Assembly: GCA_016718845.1 (NCBI GenBank)
Contig: JADKCK010000050.1
Coordinates: 22,182-86,181 of the forward strand
Source of the DNA: Sphingobacteriales bacterium
Lineage (GTDB): Bacteria > Bacteroidota > Bacteroidia > Chitinophagales > UBA2359
Direction: 5' to 3'
DNA: 64,000 nt
This document shows, one piece after another, positions 1 to 9,009 of the stretch. The notes under the pieces are model-generated. The model worked only from the letters and a program-made list of their open reading frames with translations. It searched no databases and was not told the origin of the DNA. The translations under genes and the position numbers were made by a program. The stretch's first letter is position 1. Each line of letters starts with the position of its first letter.

Positions 1-2
1 AT

Positions 3-1523
3 AACCTGCCCAAAAACATAGAAAGCTATTACCAAGAAATAGGCAGAGCCGGACGCGACGGAGCACCCGCCGATGCCTTGCTTTTTTATACCTACAGCGA
101 TGTGGCTATGCAGCGCGAAATGCTCGAAGAAGAAGAAAGTAGCATTAAAGAGGTGAAATTAGCCAAATTAACCCGCCTACAACAATTTGCCGAAAGCCAC
201 CTTTGCCGCCGCCGCACTTTACTTGCCTATTTTAACGAAAACCTCGATAAAAACTGCGGAAAATGCGATGTGTGCCGCTCGCCACGCCAAACTTTTGACG
301 CCACCACCGAAGCACAAAAAATATTATCGGCTATTAGCCGAGCCAATCAAAACGAACCCACAAGTGTTATAGTAGACATTTTGAGAGGCTACCGCAGTAA
401 TAAAATAGTAAGCAATAACTACGATTTGCTTAAAACCTTTGGCGTTGGACGCGAACACAAACCCATAGAATGGAGCGATTATATTGCCCAACTAATTGGC
501 TTGGGCTACGTAGAAATTGCCTACGACCGCAACAACGCCCTTACACTTAGCCCACAAAGCAAAGCAGTGCTGTTAGGTACCGATAGGGTAAATTTGGTAA
601 AAGCAATACCTTACGAAAAAACAGCTACCCCAATACTACCCGACCCCGCTGCCCTCGACTTATCGGGTTTCAACAAGCCACTTTTCGAGCATCTGCGCGA
701 AGTGCGCCTACAATTAGCCGAAGAAGCTAGCCTACCAGCCTACCTTATTTTTAGCGACAACACCCTGCGACTAATGGCAACCTATATGCCCAAAACCGAA
801 GCGGATATGTTGGGTATTGCAGGCGTAGGAAACCGCAAAATGGAAAGCTACGGACATGCTTTTTTGCAGGCTATCCGCGAGTTTTTACAAAACGACACCC
901 AAGCACCCACCTCAAATAACCCACAAACCCAAACTACAACACCCAACAACTCGCCACCCAAAGCACCGACAATTGCACAGTATAGGGCATTGTTAAAACA
1001 AAAACTGACACAGTTGCGCCTGCAACTAGCTAACCAACTAAAATGCACGCCCGCAAGCCTTTTTGTAGATAAAGACTTGGACGAATTGAGCGCTCAAATG
1101 CCCGTTACGCCCCAAGAAGTGCTAAATATAGTAGGCAAAAAAAATACCCAAAGCCAACAAATAGCCACCGACATAAGCAACGAAGTAAAACATTTTTTGA
1201 CCAACGAGGGCGTAATGATGAAAACTAATAGCCCAAAAATAACCTACGCTTTTTTGCAACTAGGCTTAAATGCCGACCAAATTGCCGAAAAACGTTTTAT
1301 AACCGCCAACACCGTTATTGGACATGTTGCCGAGCTGTTCCAAAATGGCTACGACATTGATTTACAAGAGTTTATGGAACCCGATGAATTGGCAGATATG
1401 ATGCCCGTTTTTAAACGTTTGGGTGTTGAACAGGGCATAAAACCATTGTACGATGCCTTTGATGGTAAATATAATTATGGCAAAGTGCGTTTGGCTATGG
1501 CGTACTTTAACAGAGATGAATGA
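3..1523 (+). CDS. recQ: ATP-dependent DNA helicase RecQ, C-terminal part (5' end outside window)
   Basis: The frame is open from base 3, before the first ATG at 78, so this is the 3' portion of a longer gene. It opens inside helicase motif VI (QEIGRAGRDG, from base 33). A four-cysteine zinc site follows (LCRRR...NCGKCDVC, visible residues about 66-92), then the RQC winged helix (about 100-200), an HRDC domain (about 225-300), a second HRDC-like domain (about 325-400) and a C-terminal helix-turn-helix domain (about 408-506). RecQ enzymes unwind DNA 3'-5' in recombination and fork repair. The extended tail with a second HRDC-like unit and HTH is the long architecture seen in many Bacteroidota. 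The ATPase core lies upstream of the window. Family assignment is very secure; the domain limits are estimates. Confidence 0.96.
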   Translation, partial: NLPKNIESYYQEIGRAGRDGAPADALLFYTYSDVAMQREMLEEEESSIKEVKLAKLTRLQQFAESHLCRRRTLLAYFNENLDKNCGKCDVCRSPRQTFDATTEAQKILSAISRANQNEPTSVIVDILRGYRSNKIVSNNYDLLKTFGVGREHKPIEWSDYIAQLIGLGYVEIAYDRNNALTLSPQSKAVLLGTDRVNLVKAIPYEKTATPILPDPAALDLSGFNKPLFEHLREVRLQLAEEASLPAYLIFSDNTLRLMATYMPKTEADMLGIAGVGNRKMESYGHAFLQAIREFLQNDTQAPTSNNPQTQTTTPNNSPPKAPTIAQYRALLKQKLTQLRLQLANQLKCTPASLFVDKDLDELSAQMPVTPQEVLNIVGKKNTQSQQIATDISNEVKHFLTNEGVMMKTNSPKITYAFLQLGLNADQIAEKRFITANTVIGHVAELFQNGYDIDLQEFMEPDELADMMPVFKRLGVEQGIKPLYDAFDGKYNYGKVRLAMAYFNRDE

Positions 1524-1769
1524 TGATTTTAGACTGTTGGCTATCTGCTTTAGGTAGCTTATACCCGCAGGTTAAAAATAAGGTTTTGGTCAGATGGATG
1601 GGGGTTTTGGTAGATGAAAGCAGCTTTATTCTAAGGCGGGTCATAGGTGTCGAACAGGCAACTGCAAAGTCCTATTTGTTGAGTATCCAAAAATAAAAAC
1701 AACAGAGAGGACACAAACGTTTTGTTGGGTGTTGGTTCAACAAAAGCTTTATGGCTTAAATTTATATCA

Positions 1770-2354
1770 TCATTTATTTAAATTCATTATACTTTTATAC
1801 GAATTACCATCTGGATTTACATAGTTTTCATCGGCTCCGTTTTGTATAAGCAATTGGCATACTTCAAAATGATTGTTTATTGCCGCCCAAATCAAAGGCG
1901 AAATATTTTTGTAATTGCTATTAAATGTAACTTTTAGGTTAAGGTCGGCTTTGTATAGTATCAACAGTTTTATTTTCTCTAAAACCTCTTCGTGCACTAC
2001 GCTGGTCAATACCTCAAATATTACGGCATTTTGCTGACGGTAAGTATAGTTAGGGTTGGCACCTTGTTGTAGTAAAAAAGCAAACATTTGGGGACTACAA
2101 TTTAGGGCATTGTGCATCAAAGTCGATTTTTTTTCGGGGTCGTTGCTGTCCAATTGGGCACCAGCTTTTAGCAGCAACCTTATGGCATCAACATTTTTTT
2201 CGTCGTGGCACACAAAATCGAGTACCGTCTTTTTTTCGGCATTGTTGTAATCGTGCAACAACGGAAAAGGCTGTTTCAGTAGTTTTGCAGTAGTGGCTAC
2301 ATCGTTGTCGTGTATAGCTTTTATCAATGCCAATTGTTGTTTATCTTTAAACAA
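1770..2354 (-). CDS. Ankyrin-repeat protein (probably C-terminal half of a broken membrane-ankyrin gene)
   Basis: About 194 residues with ankyrin signatures: VLDFVCHDEKNVDAIRLLLKAGA, STLMHNALNCSPQMFAFLLQQGANPN and SPLIWAAINNHFEVCQLLIQNGADEN. These correspond to four or five helix-turn-helix repeats used for protein binding. The only initiator-like codon at this 5' end is TTG, and the same frame stays open upstream for about 30 more codons (…YKQSEYIYAGKDLF) before a stop. There is no ATG and no convincing ribosome site. A small membrane protein in another frame ends inside this extension. That suggests one original protein with an N-terminal membrane part and a cytoplasmic ankyrin part, split by frameshift around 2380-2450. 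The binding partner is unknown. Confidence 0.75.
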   Translation of the reverse strand: MFKDKQQLALIKAIHDNDVATTAKLLKQPFPLLHDYNNAEKKTVLDFVCHDEKNVDAIRLLLKAGAQLDSNDPEKKSTLMHNALNCSPQMFAFLLQQGANPNYTYRQQNAVIFEVLTSVVHEEVLEKIKLLILYKADLNLKVTFNSNYKNISPLIWAAINNHFEVCQLLIQNGADENYVNPDGNSYKSIMNLNK

Positions 2355-2385
2355 ATCTTTGCCAGCGTATATATACTCACTTTGT

Positions 2386-2694
2386 TTATAGATGGCGGCA
2401 TTTCGTCGGTCGTATTGGTATAGAACGCCAGGTCGAATTTAATTTAATAAACACCAAAGGCGACAATACAATAGCAGCACCTACATATTTTGCCCAAGGA
2501 TACGGTATTATTTTTAAAACGATAAGAATGGCTAAAATAACCATACCTATGTACATAAAGGGGGTGCCTAATCCCTGCGTTGCAGCATCGCCACCATCGC
2601 GGTGAGGGTCAAATAATAGGCTTAATACGCCAAAGGTGGCAAATGCAATGCCTAACCAGTGAATAATATTGGCAGCTAAACTAAAGTAGTTCAT
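2386..2694 (-). CDS. Small membrane protein (probably N-terminal half of the ankyrin gene)
   Basis: 102 residues starting at ATG 2694. Three hydrophobic segments are visible: about residues 8-26 (IIHWLGIAFATFGVLSLLF), 45-62 (PFMYIGMVILAILIVLKII) and 69-82 (YVGAAIVLSPLVFI). A polar, arginine-rich tail follows that does not look native (STWRSIPIRPTKCRHL). Where the tail begins the coding strand carries a TTAAA TTAAA direct repeat; removing one 5-bp copy restores a better frame (KFDLAFYTNTTDEMPP). The tail overlaps the upstream extension of the ankyrin frame, so I infer that one gene has been split. On its own no function can be assigned. Confidence 0.6.
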   Translation of the reverse strand: MNYFSLAANIIHWLGIAFATFGVLSLLFDPHRDGGDAATQGLGTPFMYIGMVILAILIVLKIIPYPWAKYVGAAIVLSPLVFIKLNSTWRSIPIRPTKCRHL

Positions 2695-3264
2695 GGTTTA
2701 TTTGATTTTATAAGTTACTAACCCCCTGTTACGCAGTCTATGTCAATAACAAGGTGTTTTGCATTTTTATGCCCAGTTGTGCAGCTGATTTCTTCTGAAC
2801 CGGCATTATAGGAATTGGCGTTAAGAAATGGGCATAAATGTAGCGGTATTTAAGACACGGATTTTACGGATTAAACACAGATTAAGATGGATTTTTATTT
2901 AGTGCCACAGGAAGTTTAGCACAAAGATACACTAATTTATTAAAATTTGGCGTGTTTGGGTAACTAATTTGTAGATTTATTTTTGAGCGTGTTAAAATCC
3001 CTCTACAAGTTTCGCTTGCTAAACGTTTAATCGGCTATTTTTTAAAAAAAAGAGGTTGAAATACGTACGTTTCGCATTAATCTGCCTCTATAGTGAGTTT
3101 GCCCAACCATGCCCACATTTGTTTGTTTATTTAGATTTATTGCCTAAATAGCAGGTGTTATTTGTTGTGTTTGTTAAAAAAAAACGCCAAATGCTTATTT
3201 TTTGAACTAATTGCGCAAAAATTTGTTGTAAAACAGTAAATTGCATCACTTAAAACCAACAAAC
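2695..3264. other. Divergent intergenic region, no gene seen
   Basis: 570 bases between the membrane/ankyrin gene (minus) and the isomerase-like gene (plus). The sequence is AT-rich and stop-filled in all frames. At about 2851-2885 it carries a short 'cacggatttt..ggattaaacacagatt' phrase whose reverse-complement relatives occur near 14235-14270, a dispersed intergenic repeat. The promoters of both flanking genes should lie here, but I see no clean TAnnTTTG pair. Confidence 0.5.
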
Positions 3265-3561
3265 ATGCGCGAATTTATGGCAATTATTCGTCTGCCCGAC
3301 GAATTTACTGAAGATTTTGTTCGACTAATTCCACGGCAGCGTGCAGCAATTAATTTACTTATGCGCGAAGGCACTATAGTTGCCTACTCGCTATCTGCCG
3401 ACCGCACCATGCTTTGGGTTACTATCCGAGCAAACAACAAACGCGAAGTACGCGAGATTATAAAATCGTTTCCGTTGTACGATTACATGAAAGAAACTAT
3501 TGTAGAGCTTATGTTTCATGAGCAAGCCAGTACTTTAATCCCCGAACTATCGCTTAACTAA
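3265..3561 (+). CDS. Small muconolactone-isomerase-like (dimeric alpha/beta barrel) protein
   Basis: 98 residues from ATG 3265. The frame also opens at a TTG 24 bases upstream, but the ATG gives MREFMAIIRLPDEFTEDFV, the usual beginning for these small proteins. The fold pattern is beta-alpha-beta-beta-alpha-beta: FMAIIRLP, a helix from about 12 to 32 (LIPRQRAAINLLMREG), VAYSLSADRTMLWVTIRA, then a helix and a final strand. This resembles the muconolactone isomerase/YCII-like ferredoxin-fold family. No aromatic degradation genes are nearby, so a catabolic isomerase role is not supported and the ligand is unknown. The glutathione peroxidase start follows after about 60 bases on the same strand, so the two may be co-transcribed. 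Confidence 0.7.
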   Translation: MREFMAIIRLPDEFTEDFVRLIPRQRAAINLLMREGTIVAYSLSADRTMLWVTIRANNKREVREIIKSFPLYDYMKETIVELMFHEQASTLIPELSLN

Positions 3562-3622
3562 ACACCAACAAACATTAAACAAGGGTGCAAACAAAAAGCG
3601 TTTGCGTTATCTATCTACAAAA

Positions 3623-4111
3623 ATGAAAAAAAACATCTATTCTTTCTCTGTTCCAAACTTACAAGGCAAAGAAATTTCGCTGAGCAACTACCAAAACAAA
3701 GTAGTGCTGATTGTCAATACGGCATCGGAGTGTGGGCTTACGCCACAATTTAAAGACCTTGAAGAGTTGTACAAAACCTACAAAGATAAAGGTTTGGTGA
3801 TATTGGGTTTTCCGTCGAACCAATTTAGCAACCAAGAGCCACTCGAGGGCGAGGCTATCGAGCAATTTTGCGAACTAAACTACGGTGTTAGCTTCCCAAT
3901 ATTTGACAAAACCGATGTTAAAGGCGAAACAGCATCGCCATTGTTTAAGTTTTTAAGCAATAAAAACGAAAACGGCGCAGTGGGTTTATCGCCAAAATGG
4001 AATTTTCAGAAATACCTCATCAACCGCCAAGGCGAAGTGGTTGATTATTTTTTGCCCATCACCACACCAACAGCCGGCAGGGTAAAACGAGCTATCGAAA
4101 AACTGCTGTAA
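3623..4111 (+). CDS. Glutathione peroxidase (thiol peroxidase of the GPx family)
   Basis: 162 residues from ATG 3623, chosen over an upstream TTG because it gives the typical MKKNIYSFSVPNLQG opening. The family active-site residues are present: peroxidatic Cys in NTASECGLTPQF (about residue 38), Gln in GFPSNQF and Trp in PKWNFQKYL, with Asn in the same region. The length matches the family (about 160). Bacterial GPx enzymes usually reduce hydroperoxides using thioredoxin rather than glutathione. No signal peptide is visible, so it should be cytoplasmic. There is a short gap to the following response regulator. Confidence 0.95.
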   Translation: MKKNIYSFSVPNLQGKEISLSNYQNKVVLIVNTASECGLTPQFKDLEELYKTYKDKGLVILGFPSNQFSNQEPLEGEAIEQFCELNYGVSFPIFDKTDVKGETASPLFKFLSNKNENGAVGLSPKWNFQKYLINRQGEVVDYFLPITTPTAGRVKRAIEKLL

Positions 4112-4147
4112 GGTGCTTATCTATATTCACTATCCATTAACTTAGCT

Positions 4148-5266
4148 TTGAAAGCCAAAATACTAATTGTTGAAGACGAGCTAATTATCGCACGCGAGAT
4201 AAAACGCACCATTGAGCGCCTCGGCTACGAAACACTCGAAACAGCCTCGACCGCCCAAGAAGCCTTATCAACCATAGAAGCACAAAAGCCCGACTTGGTG
4301 CTGATGGACATACACATAGACGGCGAAACAGATGGTATTGAAACAGCTATTTTAGTGCATACGCTACACCAAATACCTGTTATATTTTTAACCGCTTTCT
4401 CGGACGAAGCAACTATTGAACGAGCCAAAGGTGCCGAACCTTATGGTTTTATTGTTAAACCCTTTGACGAGCGCGACCTAAAAACCACCATCGAAATTGT
4501 GTTGCACAAACATGCCAAAGACCGCGAACAAGACGAGCGCGAATCTAAATTGGCACAGGCTTTTTCACACATCGAGCAAATGGTTATTACCGTAAATACC
4601 AACTTTACCATTGAACTGCTCAATAAAGCCGCTGTGGAATTGACACAAATAGACCGCCACCAATTGCATCACCTAAACGATGCAGTACTTTTTTATGCGC
4701 CACCTCGCAAACGTATTGATTGGAGCAAAAAATTAACTACTCAGGACGAACTACCCAAAGAAAAACTACTCTGCTTTTTTCCAGAAACAGGCAACGAATT
4801 GCAACTGTTTGTTAAAATTCACCGCATTACGCTTGACGACGAAGAAGAAACAACTACCGGCTGGACATTTGTGCTATCAGCCACCGAAATAACCGACAAA
4901 CCTACCTCGATAACCGCCACCCTAAACGCCAATAACGACGACGAACCCGCCGGAGCTAAATACTTTTTTGCAAAAAAAGGCACAAAATACCACAAAATAA
5001 ACATCACCGACATTTTATGGATAGAAGCCCTCGAAAACTATGTGGTTATACATACCATAAAAGACAAATACACCGTGTTTTCGTCGATGAAAAACATCGA
5101 ACAAAAATTATCGCCCGATTTGTTTTTTAAAACACACCGCTCGTACATTGTTAATCTCGACAAAATAGAGGGCTACGAAGAGGGTTTTGTGCAGATAGGG
5201 GGCAAACCGATACCTGTTAGTAGGTCGGCAAAAGACGAGCTTAAGCAAAAAATACATTTACTGTAG
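4148..5266 (+). CDS. Response regulator with PAS-like middle and LytTR DNA-binding domain
   Basis: 372 residues. The receiver domain spans about 1-120, with the phospho-acceptor Asp in LVLMDIHID (residue 55), acidic residues VEDE near the start, Thr in FLTAFSD and Lys in IVKPFDE. A PAS-like segment covers about 130-235. The C-terminal LytTR domain (about 270-372) has DILWIEALENYVVIHT and FFKTHRSYIVNLDKI. The start must be TTG at 4148: there is no ATG upstream in frame, and the next Met (residue 54) is inside the receiver. LytTR regulators bind direct repeats near promoters. No sensor kinase is adjacent, so its partner is elsewhere. Confidence 0.92.
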   Translation: MKAKILIVEDELIIAREIKRTIERLGYETLETASTAQEALSTIEAQKPDLVLMDIHIDGETDGIETAILVHTLHQIPVIFLTAFSDEATIERAKGAEPYGFIVKPFDERDLKTTIEIVLHKHAKDREQDERESKLAQAFSHIEQMVITVNTNFTIELLNKAAVELTQIDRHQLHHLNDAVLFYAPPRKRIDWSKKLTTQDELPKEKLLCFFPETGNELQLFVKIHRITLDDEEETTTGWTFVLSATEITDKPTSITATLNANNDDEPAGAKYFFAKKGTKYHKINITDILWIEALENYVVIHTIKDKYTVFSSMKNIEQKLSPDLFFKTHRSYIVNLDKIEGYEEGFVQIGGKPIPVSRSAKDELKQKIHLL

Positions 5267-5362
5267 TTAACAATTGGTGCAAAACGTAAAAGTTTTGCAC
5301 CAATTTTTGTTATCCGCCATTATATCTGTTTTGTAAAAAATTTAGCCAAATTGATTTTAGCA

Positions 5363-5879
5363 ATGCCTCAAAAATTGGCAAATTATCTTTACCTTTACGC
5401 CACGTTTTTAGCCCTTTCACTTATTGTTTATATTATGCTATCACTGCTCGAAAAATACCAGCGTTGGTTAGTACCTATCGCTATTTTTGCCCTATTGCTA
5501 TCAATTAGTTTTTCGTTTAAAGGCAGCCAAACCACTTGGATATGGTGCCTTTTGTACCACTTACATTGGTGGCAATAGCTTTGATAGCCGCCAGAGTTTG
5601 GGTAATGATTGAACAACAAAAACAACAAGCAAAAATCAATCAAATTCAACAACATTTGATGGATTTAGCCGAGTCCGCCAAAATGCCTTAGCCAAACTGT
5701 CGGCACGCGAAACAGAGGTATTGTTAAAAATTGCGCAAGGCAAAACCAATCAGCAAATTGCCAACGAATTGTTTGTAGAATTAAGCACTATCAAAACACA
5801 TATAAACAATGCCTACAAAATATTGGGCATAAACAACCGAAAAGATGCTATAAAAGCCCTAAATGATGCCCCAAAATAG
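5363..5879 (+). pseudogene. Membrane-anchored LuxR-family regulator, frameshifted twice
   Basis: Three frames are needed to read it. From ATG 5363 comes MPQKLANYLYLYATFLALSL with a second membrane helix, open to about 5550. The next frame continues with a third helix (VPFVPLTLVAIALIAARVW) and a coiled coil (EQQKQQAKINQIQQH) to a TAG near 5690. A third frame then encodes a complete LuxR helix-turn-helix: LSARETEVLLKIAQGKTNQQ followed by IANELFVELSTIKTHINNAY. The pieces add up to about 170 residues, a normal size for small Bacteroidota membrane-tethered LuxR proteins. Breaks lie near 5535-5550 and 5665-5685. Because each domain is intact, sequence error or recent mutation is more likely than old decay. 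Confidence 0.8.
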
Positions 5880-5930
5880 GGTGGATACACAATTCCACCT
5901 ATGTTACACCTTTTATCCACCCACAAATAT

Positions 5931-5962
5931 TTGGAAACGGGTGTTGCCGTATGGTATCTTTG
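5931..5962 (+). promoter_or_regulatory. Bacteroidota-type promoter (TTG...TATCTTTG)
   Basis: TTG at 5931-5933 and TATCTTTG at 5955-5962, separated by 21 bases, match the -33/-7 elements of Bacteroidota sigma-70-like promoters (TTG, N19-21, TAnnTTTG). They sit just upstream of the membrane protein at 5994. Confidence 0.6.
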
Positions 5963-5993
5963 CATCGTTCAATCATTTTAAAAGTTTTTACGT

Positions 5994-6359
5994 ATGCAAG
6001 CAAAAATTTCATCTTCGGTTATTTTGGGCATTATTGTTTTTGTAGCCCTTGTTCCTATGTGCTTTTTTATTGGCAACAATAAAGCGGTTTATTTACTTAC
6101 CGCTAACTACAGTTGGTTAGCTTGGGTTGCGGCTGTGTTAGCTATGGCTTTATGTGCCTTTTTTCGCAATTATTTTTCGTTGAAACAGTTAACGGCTTTG
6201 TGCATTTTTTTTGTAGTAGTGCCTTTATCTTTTCGGTTTAATGGGCAACACCTCTATTTTGTATTTATGAGCCATGCCCCCGCCTTGGCTACTGCCTATT
6301 GGTCAACGGCATTGGGTTTGGGTATTAAATGCTACAAAAAAAACAAAACAACCATTTAG
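5994..6359 (+). CDS. Hypothetical four-helix membrane protein
   Basis: 121 residues from ATG 5994. Hydrophobic stretches fall at about 8-27 (SSVILGIIVFVALVPMCFFI), 32-55 (VYLLTANYSWLAWVAAVLAM), 62-82 (FSLKQLTALCIFFVVVPLSF) and 90-112. The ends are short and polar, finishing with a lysine-rich tail. I recognise no family motif. A good promoter lies 30-60 bases upstream, and the gene appears to stand alone. Confidence 0.7.
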   Translation: MQAKISSSVILGIIVFVALVPMCFFIGNNKAVYLLTANYSWLAWVAAVLAMALCAFFRNYFSLKQLTALCIFFVVVPLSFRFNGQHLYFVFMSHAPALATAYWSTALGLGIKCYKKNKTTI

Positions 6360-6508
6360 TTGTTAACCCGCTTTACCTTACACAACCCAAAGTACGGTCA
6401 CTGCCTTGTGCAAGTACTTTGGGTTGCTTAAAATAGGCTGTTTATTGGCAGATGCCATACCACAGTTAGTATTTTATTGAATTTAAATCACCTATTTTAT
6501 TGTTAAAA

Positions 6509-7498
6509 ATGATACACTCTACTACTGCTCGTGTATGCGTAATTGGTGCTGGTTGTTCGGGCATTACTGCCGTCAAAAACCTATTGCAAGTAGGTTTAAC
6601 AAATGTGGTATGCTACGAAAAGGGCAATCAGATAGGTGGCAATTGGGTTTATTCGCCGCAAATAGGGCATTCAAGTGTATTTTCAAGCACCCACATCATC
6701 AGCTCTAAAAATTTGTCGCAATTTGCCGATTACCCCATGCCCGCCGATTATCCCGATTATCCATCGCACAAACAGCTATTAACGTATTTTCAAAATTATG
6801 CACACCATTTTGGGGTAGATAAACACATACGCTTTAACACCAGCGTAGTTAGCGCGCAACCTATCAACAATAATCGTTGGCAAATACGTTTAGCCGATAA
6901 TAGCACCGAAGAATTTGACTATTTGTTAGTTGCAAGCGGGCATCATTGGAACCCACGAATGCCCCACTATCCGGGTAATTTTGAGGGGCAACTACTTCAT
7001 TCGCACGAGTTTAAAACCACCGAACCGTTTAAAGACCAACGAGTTTTGGTGATTGGCGGCGGCAATTCGGCTTGCGATTGTGCCGTTGAAACCTCGCGGG
7101 TATCGTCGTTTACGGCTATTAGTATGCGGCGCGGCTATTATATTGTGCCTAAGTTTATGCTTGGTGGTTTGCCTACCGATGTATTAAACCAACGCATGTT
7201 ATGGGTACCCGAATGGCTGCGTGGAAAACTGCAAAAAATTGCGTACCATTTAATTGTTGGCGATTTGGCACAATATGGTTTGCAGCGCCCCAAACATAGC
7301 TTATTGGAAGCCCATACCACCCTAAACTCCGAGTTATTGTATATGCTGCGACATGGCAAGGTAGCAGCTCGCCGCGATATTGCCCGATTTGAGGTAAAAC
7401 TGTGCATTTACCGATGGTATTGCCGAACAATACGATGCTATTATTGCCGCTACGGGTTATCAAATTACGTTTCCGTTTTTCGATACCTCGCTTATTAA
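6509..7498 (+). CDS. Flavin-containing monooxygenase, N-terminal 3/4 (frameshifted near 7396)
   Basis: ATG 6509 gives MIHSTTARVCVIGAGCSG, a Rossmann FAD-binding motif (GAGCSG). The FMO-identifying sequence appears as FEGQLLHSHEF (FxGxxxHxxxF), and the NADPH site is GGGNSACD. These enzymes oxygenate soft nucleophiles (N or S) using FAD, NADPH and O2. After about RRDIARFEVK the frame loses homology (LCIYRWYCRT...), while the correct continuation is found in another frame to 7805. The break is at or next to the four-A run at 7396-7399. The reconstructed protein is about 430 residues, normal for the family. The substrate is unknown and no pathway genes are adjacent. Confidence 0.88.
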   Translation: MIHSTTARVCVIGAGCSGITAVKNLLQVGLTNVVCYEKGNQIGGNWVYSPQIGHSSVFSSTHIISSKNLSQFADYPMPADYPDYPSHKQLLTYFQNYAHHFGVDKHIRFNTSVVSAQPINNNRWQIRLADNSTEEFDYLLVASGHHWNPRMPHYPGNFEGQLLHSHEFKTTEPFKDQRVLVIGGGNSACDCAVETSRVSSFTAISMRRGYYIVPKFMLGGLPTDVLNQRMLWVPEWLRGKLQKIAYHLIVGDLAQYGLQRPKHSLLEAHTTLNSELLYMLRHGKVAARRDIARFEVKLCIYRWYCRTIRCYYCRYGLSNYVSVFRYLAY

Positions 7499-7514
7499 TT
7501 ATACCGAAGGCGAT

Positions 7515-7805
7515 GTGCCTTTATATTTACGCACCTTTCATCCACAAATGCACCACTTATTTTTTATTGGTTTGGTACAACCTATGGGCTGTATTTGGCC
7601 CCTTAGCGATGCACAATCAAAATTGGTAGCCAATTACATAATAGGCAACTATAAACTGCCCACTGACATGAGCAAATTAATAAAAGAAGATGTTGACTCT
7701 ATAAAAAGGCAGTACATAAAAAGCTCGCGCCATACCATAGAGGTAGATTACCATAAACATCTTAAAGAACTACAAAACGAACTACCCAAAGCATCTGCTT
7801 TGTAG
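7515..7805 (+). CDS. Flavin-containing monooxygenase, C-terminal fragment
   Basis: This is the continuation of the monooxygenase in a shifted frame. The homologous reading begins near 7402 (FTDGIAEQYDAIIAATGYQI), which contains the typical FMO/Baeyer-Villiger ATGY motif. It runs through LRTFHPQMHHLFFIGLVQP to a TAG at 7803-7805. The listed start is the first GTG in frame (7515) and is unlikely to be used; there is no ribosome site. The piece belongs to the same protein as 6509-7498. Confidence 0.7.
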   Translation: MPLYLRTFHPQMHHLFFIGLVQPMGCIWPLSDAQSKLVANYIIGNYKLPTDMSKLIKEDVDSIKRQYIKSSRHTIEVDYHKHLKELQNELPKASAL

Positions 7806-7956
7806 AAGAGTTAATGTAGGGTTAAACTACGTTTGCCGAACTTATGGGGCGTTTTGGGTCAAAATTTTTGATTTGTCACCAATGCTTGCAACCATTTTGT
7901 GCTTTTGAGCATCTACCCCAAACAAGCTTTTTATTTTTTTTGCCTCAAAATATTTT

Positions 7957-8964
7957 ATGAAACCAATTTTATCGCTGCTTTTTTTACTAATAACCCCTTA
8001 TTTACAAGCGCAAGTAACAAATGTTTACGAATTTCTAGACCTATCGCCGTCGGCACGCATAACGGCTTTGGGCGGGCTACAAATTGCCGTAGTAGATAAA
8101 GATTTGGGCTTGGCAGCGCAAAACCCTGCCTTGTACAATGCCCAAATGCACAATCAACTGTTAGCATCGCATAGTTTGTATTTGGCAGATATTGGGCATG
8201 GATATGTGGGCTATGCTCGGCAAATTGACACCACACACCATATAACGGTAGGTGGCGGGCTTAACTATGTGTCGTATGGTAATTTTGACCAAACCGACGA
8301 GTTTGGTAATATAACAGGCAGCTTTAAAGCGGGCGAGTATGCACTGCAGTTGGGTGGAGCTTGGCAACACAACAATTTGTCGTTGGGGGCATCGTTAAAG
8401 TTCATTCTTTCATCGCTCGAAAGCTACAACTCGTTTGGTATTGCCACCGATTTAGGGGCTACTTATCATCTGCCCAAACAAAATTACACTTTTTCGTTGG
8501 TGCTGCGCAATATAGGCGGGCAGGTTACCACCTATGCCAACACCCGCGAGCCGCTTCCGTTTGATATACTGTTGGGCGCTTCGCATCGGTTTACGCACTT
8601 GCCCTTCCGTATATCAATAATGGCACACGACCTTACCCGCTGGAATATTCGCTACCCGCGCAACAACAACAACATTATTGTATTAGGTGCCGATACCACA
8701 TCCAAAGAAAAAACCTATTTTGTTGACAACCTTTTTCAACACCTAAATTTTAATGCCGAGTTGTATTTGGGTAAAGCACTATGCCTGCGTGCTGGTTATA
8801 ATCACCAACGCAAACAAGCTATGGCATTAAACAGTTTCCGCACAATGGGCGGTTTTTCGTTTGGCGGTGGCATTCGTATCAAACGCATCGCCATCGATTA
8901 TGGACGTGCCATTTATCACCCATCAAGCTCCGACAACCATTTTAGCTTTATGTTTAGCTTTTAA
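7957..8964 (+). CDS. porQ: Type IX secretion system protein PorQ
   Basis: 335 residues with a signal peptide (MKPILSLLFLLITPYLQAQ), then YEFLDLSPSARITALGGLQI and LAAQNPALYNAQMHNQLL, characteristic of PorQ. The rest alternates amphipathic strands like an outer-membrane beta barrel and ends in F (HFSFMFSF). In Porphyromonas, PorQ belongs with PorU, PorV and PorZ to the attachment complex that trims T9SS cargo and links it to the cell surface. Cargo proteins with T9SS C-terminal domains are encoded at 9341, 20129, 25984, 38757-43563 and 57097 in this window. No other por gene is adjacent, as is common, since T9SS genes are scattered. It begins at ATG 7957. Confidence 0.9.
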   Translation: MKPILSLLFLLITPYLQAQVTNVYEFLDLSPSARITALGGLQIAVVDKDLGLAAQNPALYNAQMHNQLLASHSLYLADIGHGYVGYARQIDTTHHITVGGGLNYVSYGNFDQTDEFGNITGSFKAGEYALQLGGAWQHNNLSLGASLKFILSSLESYNSFGIATDLGATYHLPKQNYTFSLVLRNIGGQVTTYANTREPLPFDILLGASHRFTHLPFRISIMAHDLTRWNIRYPRNNNNIIVLGADTTSKEKTYFVDNLFQHLNFNAELYLGKALCLRAGYNHQRKQAMALNSFRTMGGFSFGGGIRIKRIAIDYGRAIYHPSSSDNHFSFMFSF

Positions 8965-9009
8965 TTCAAGCAAAAAATACTTTGCATTGGTATAGTAAAT
9001 AAAAAAAAC

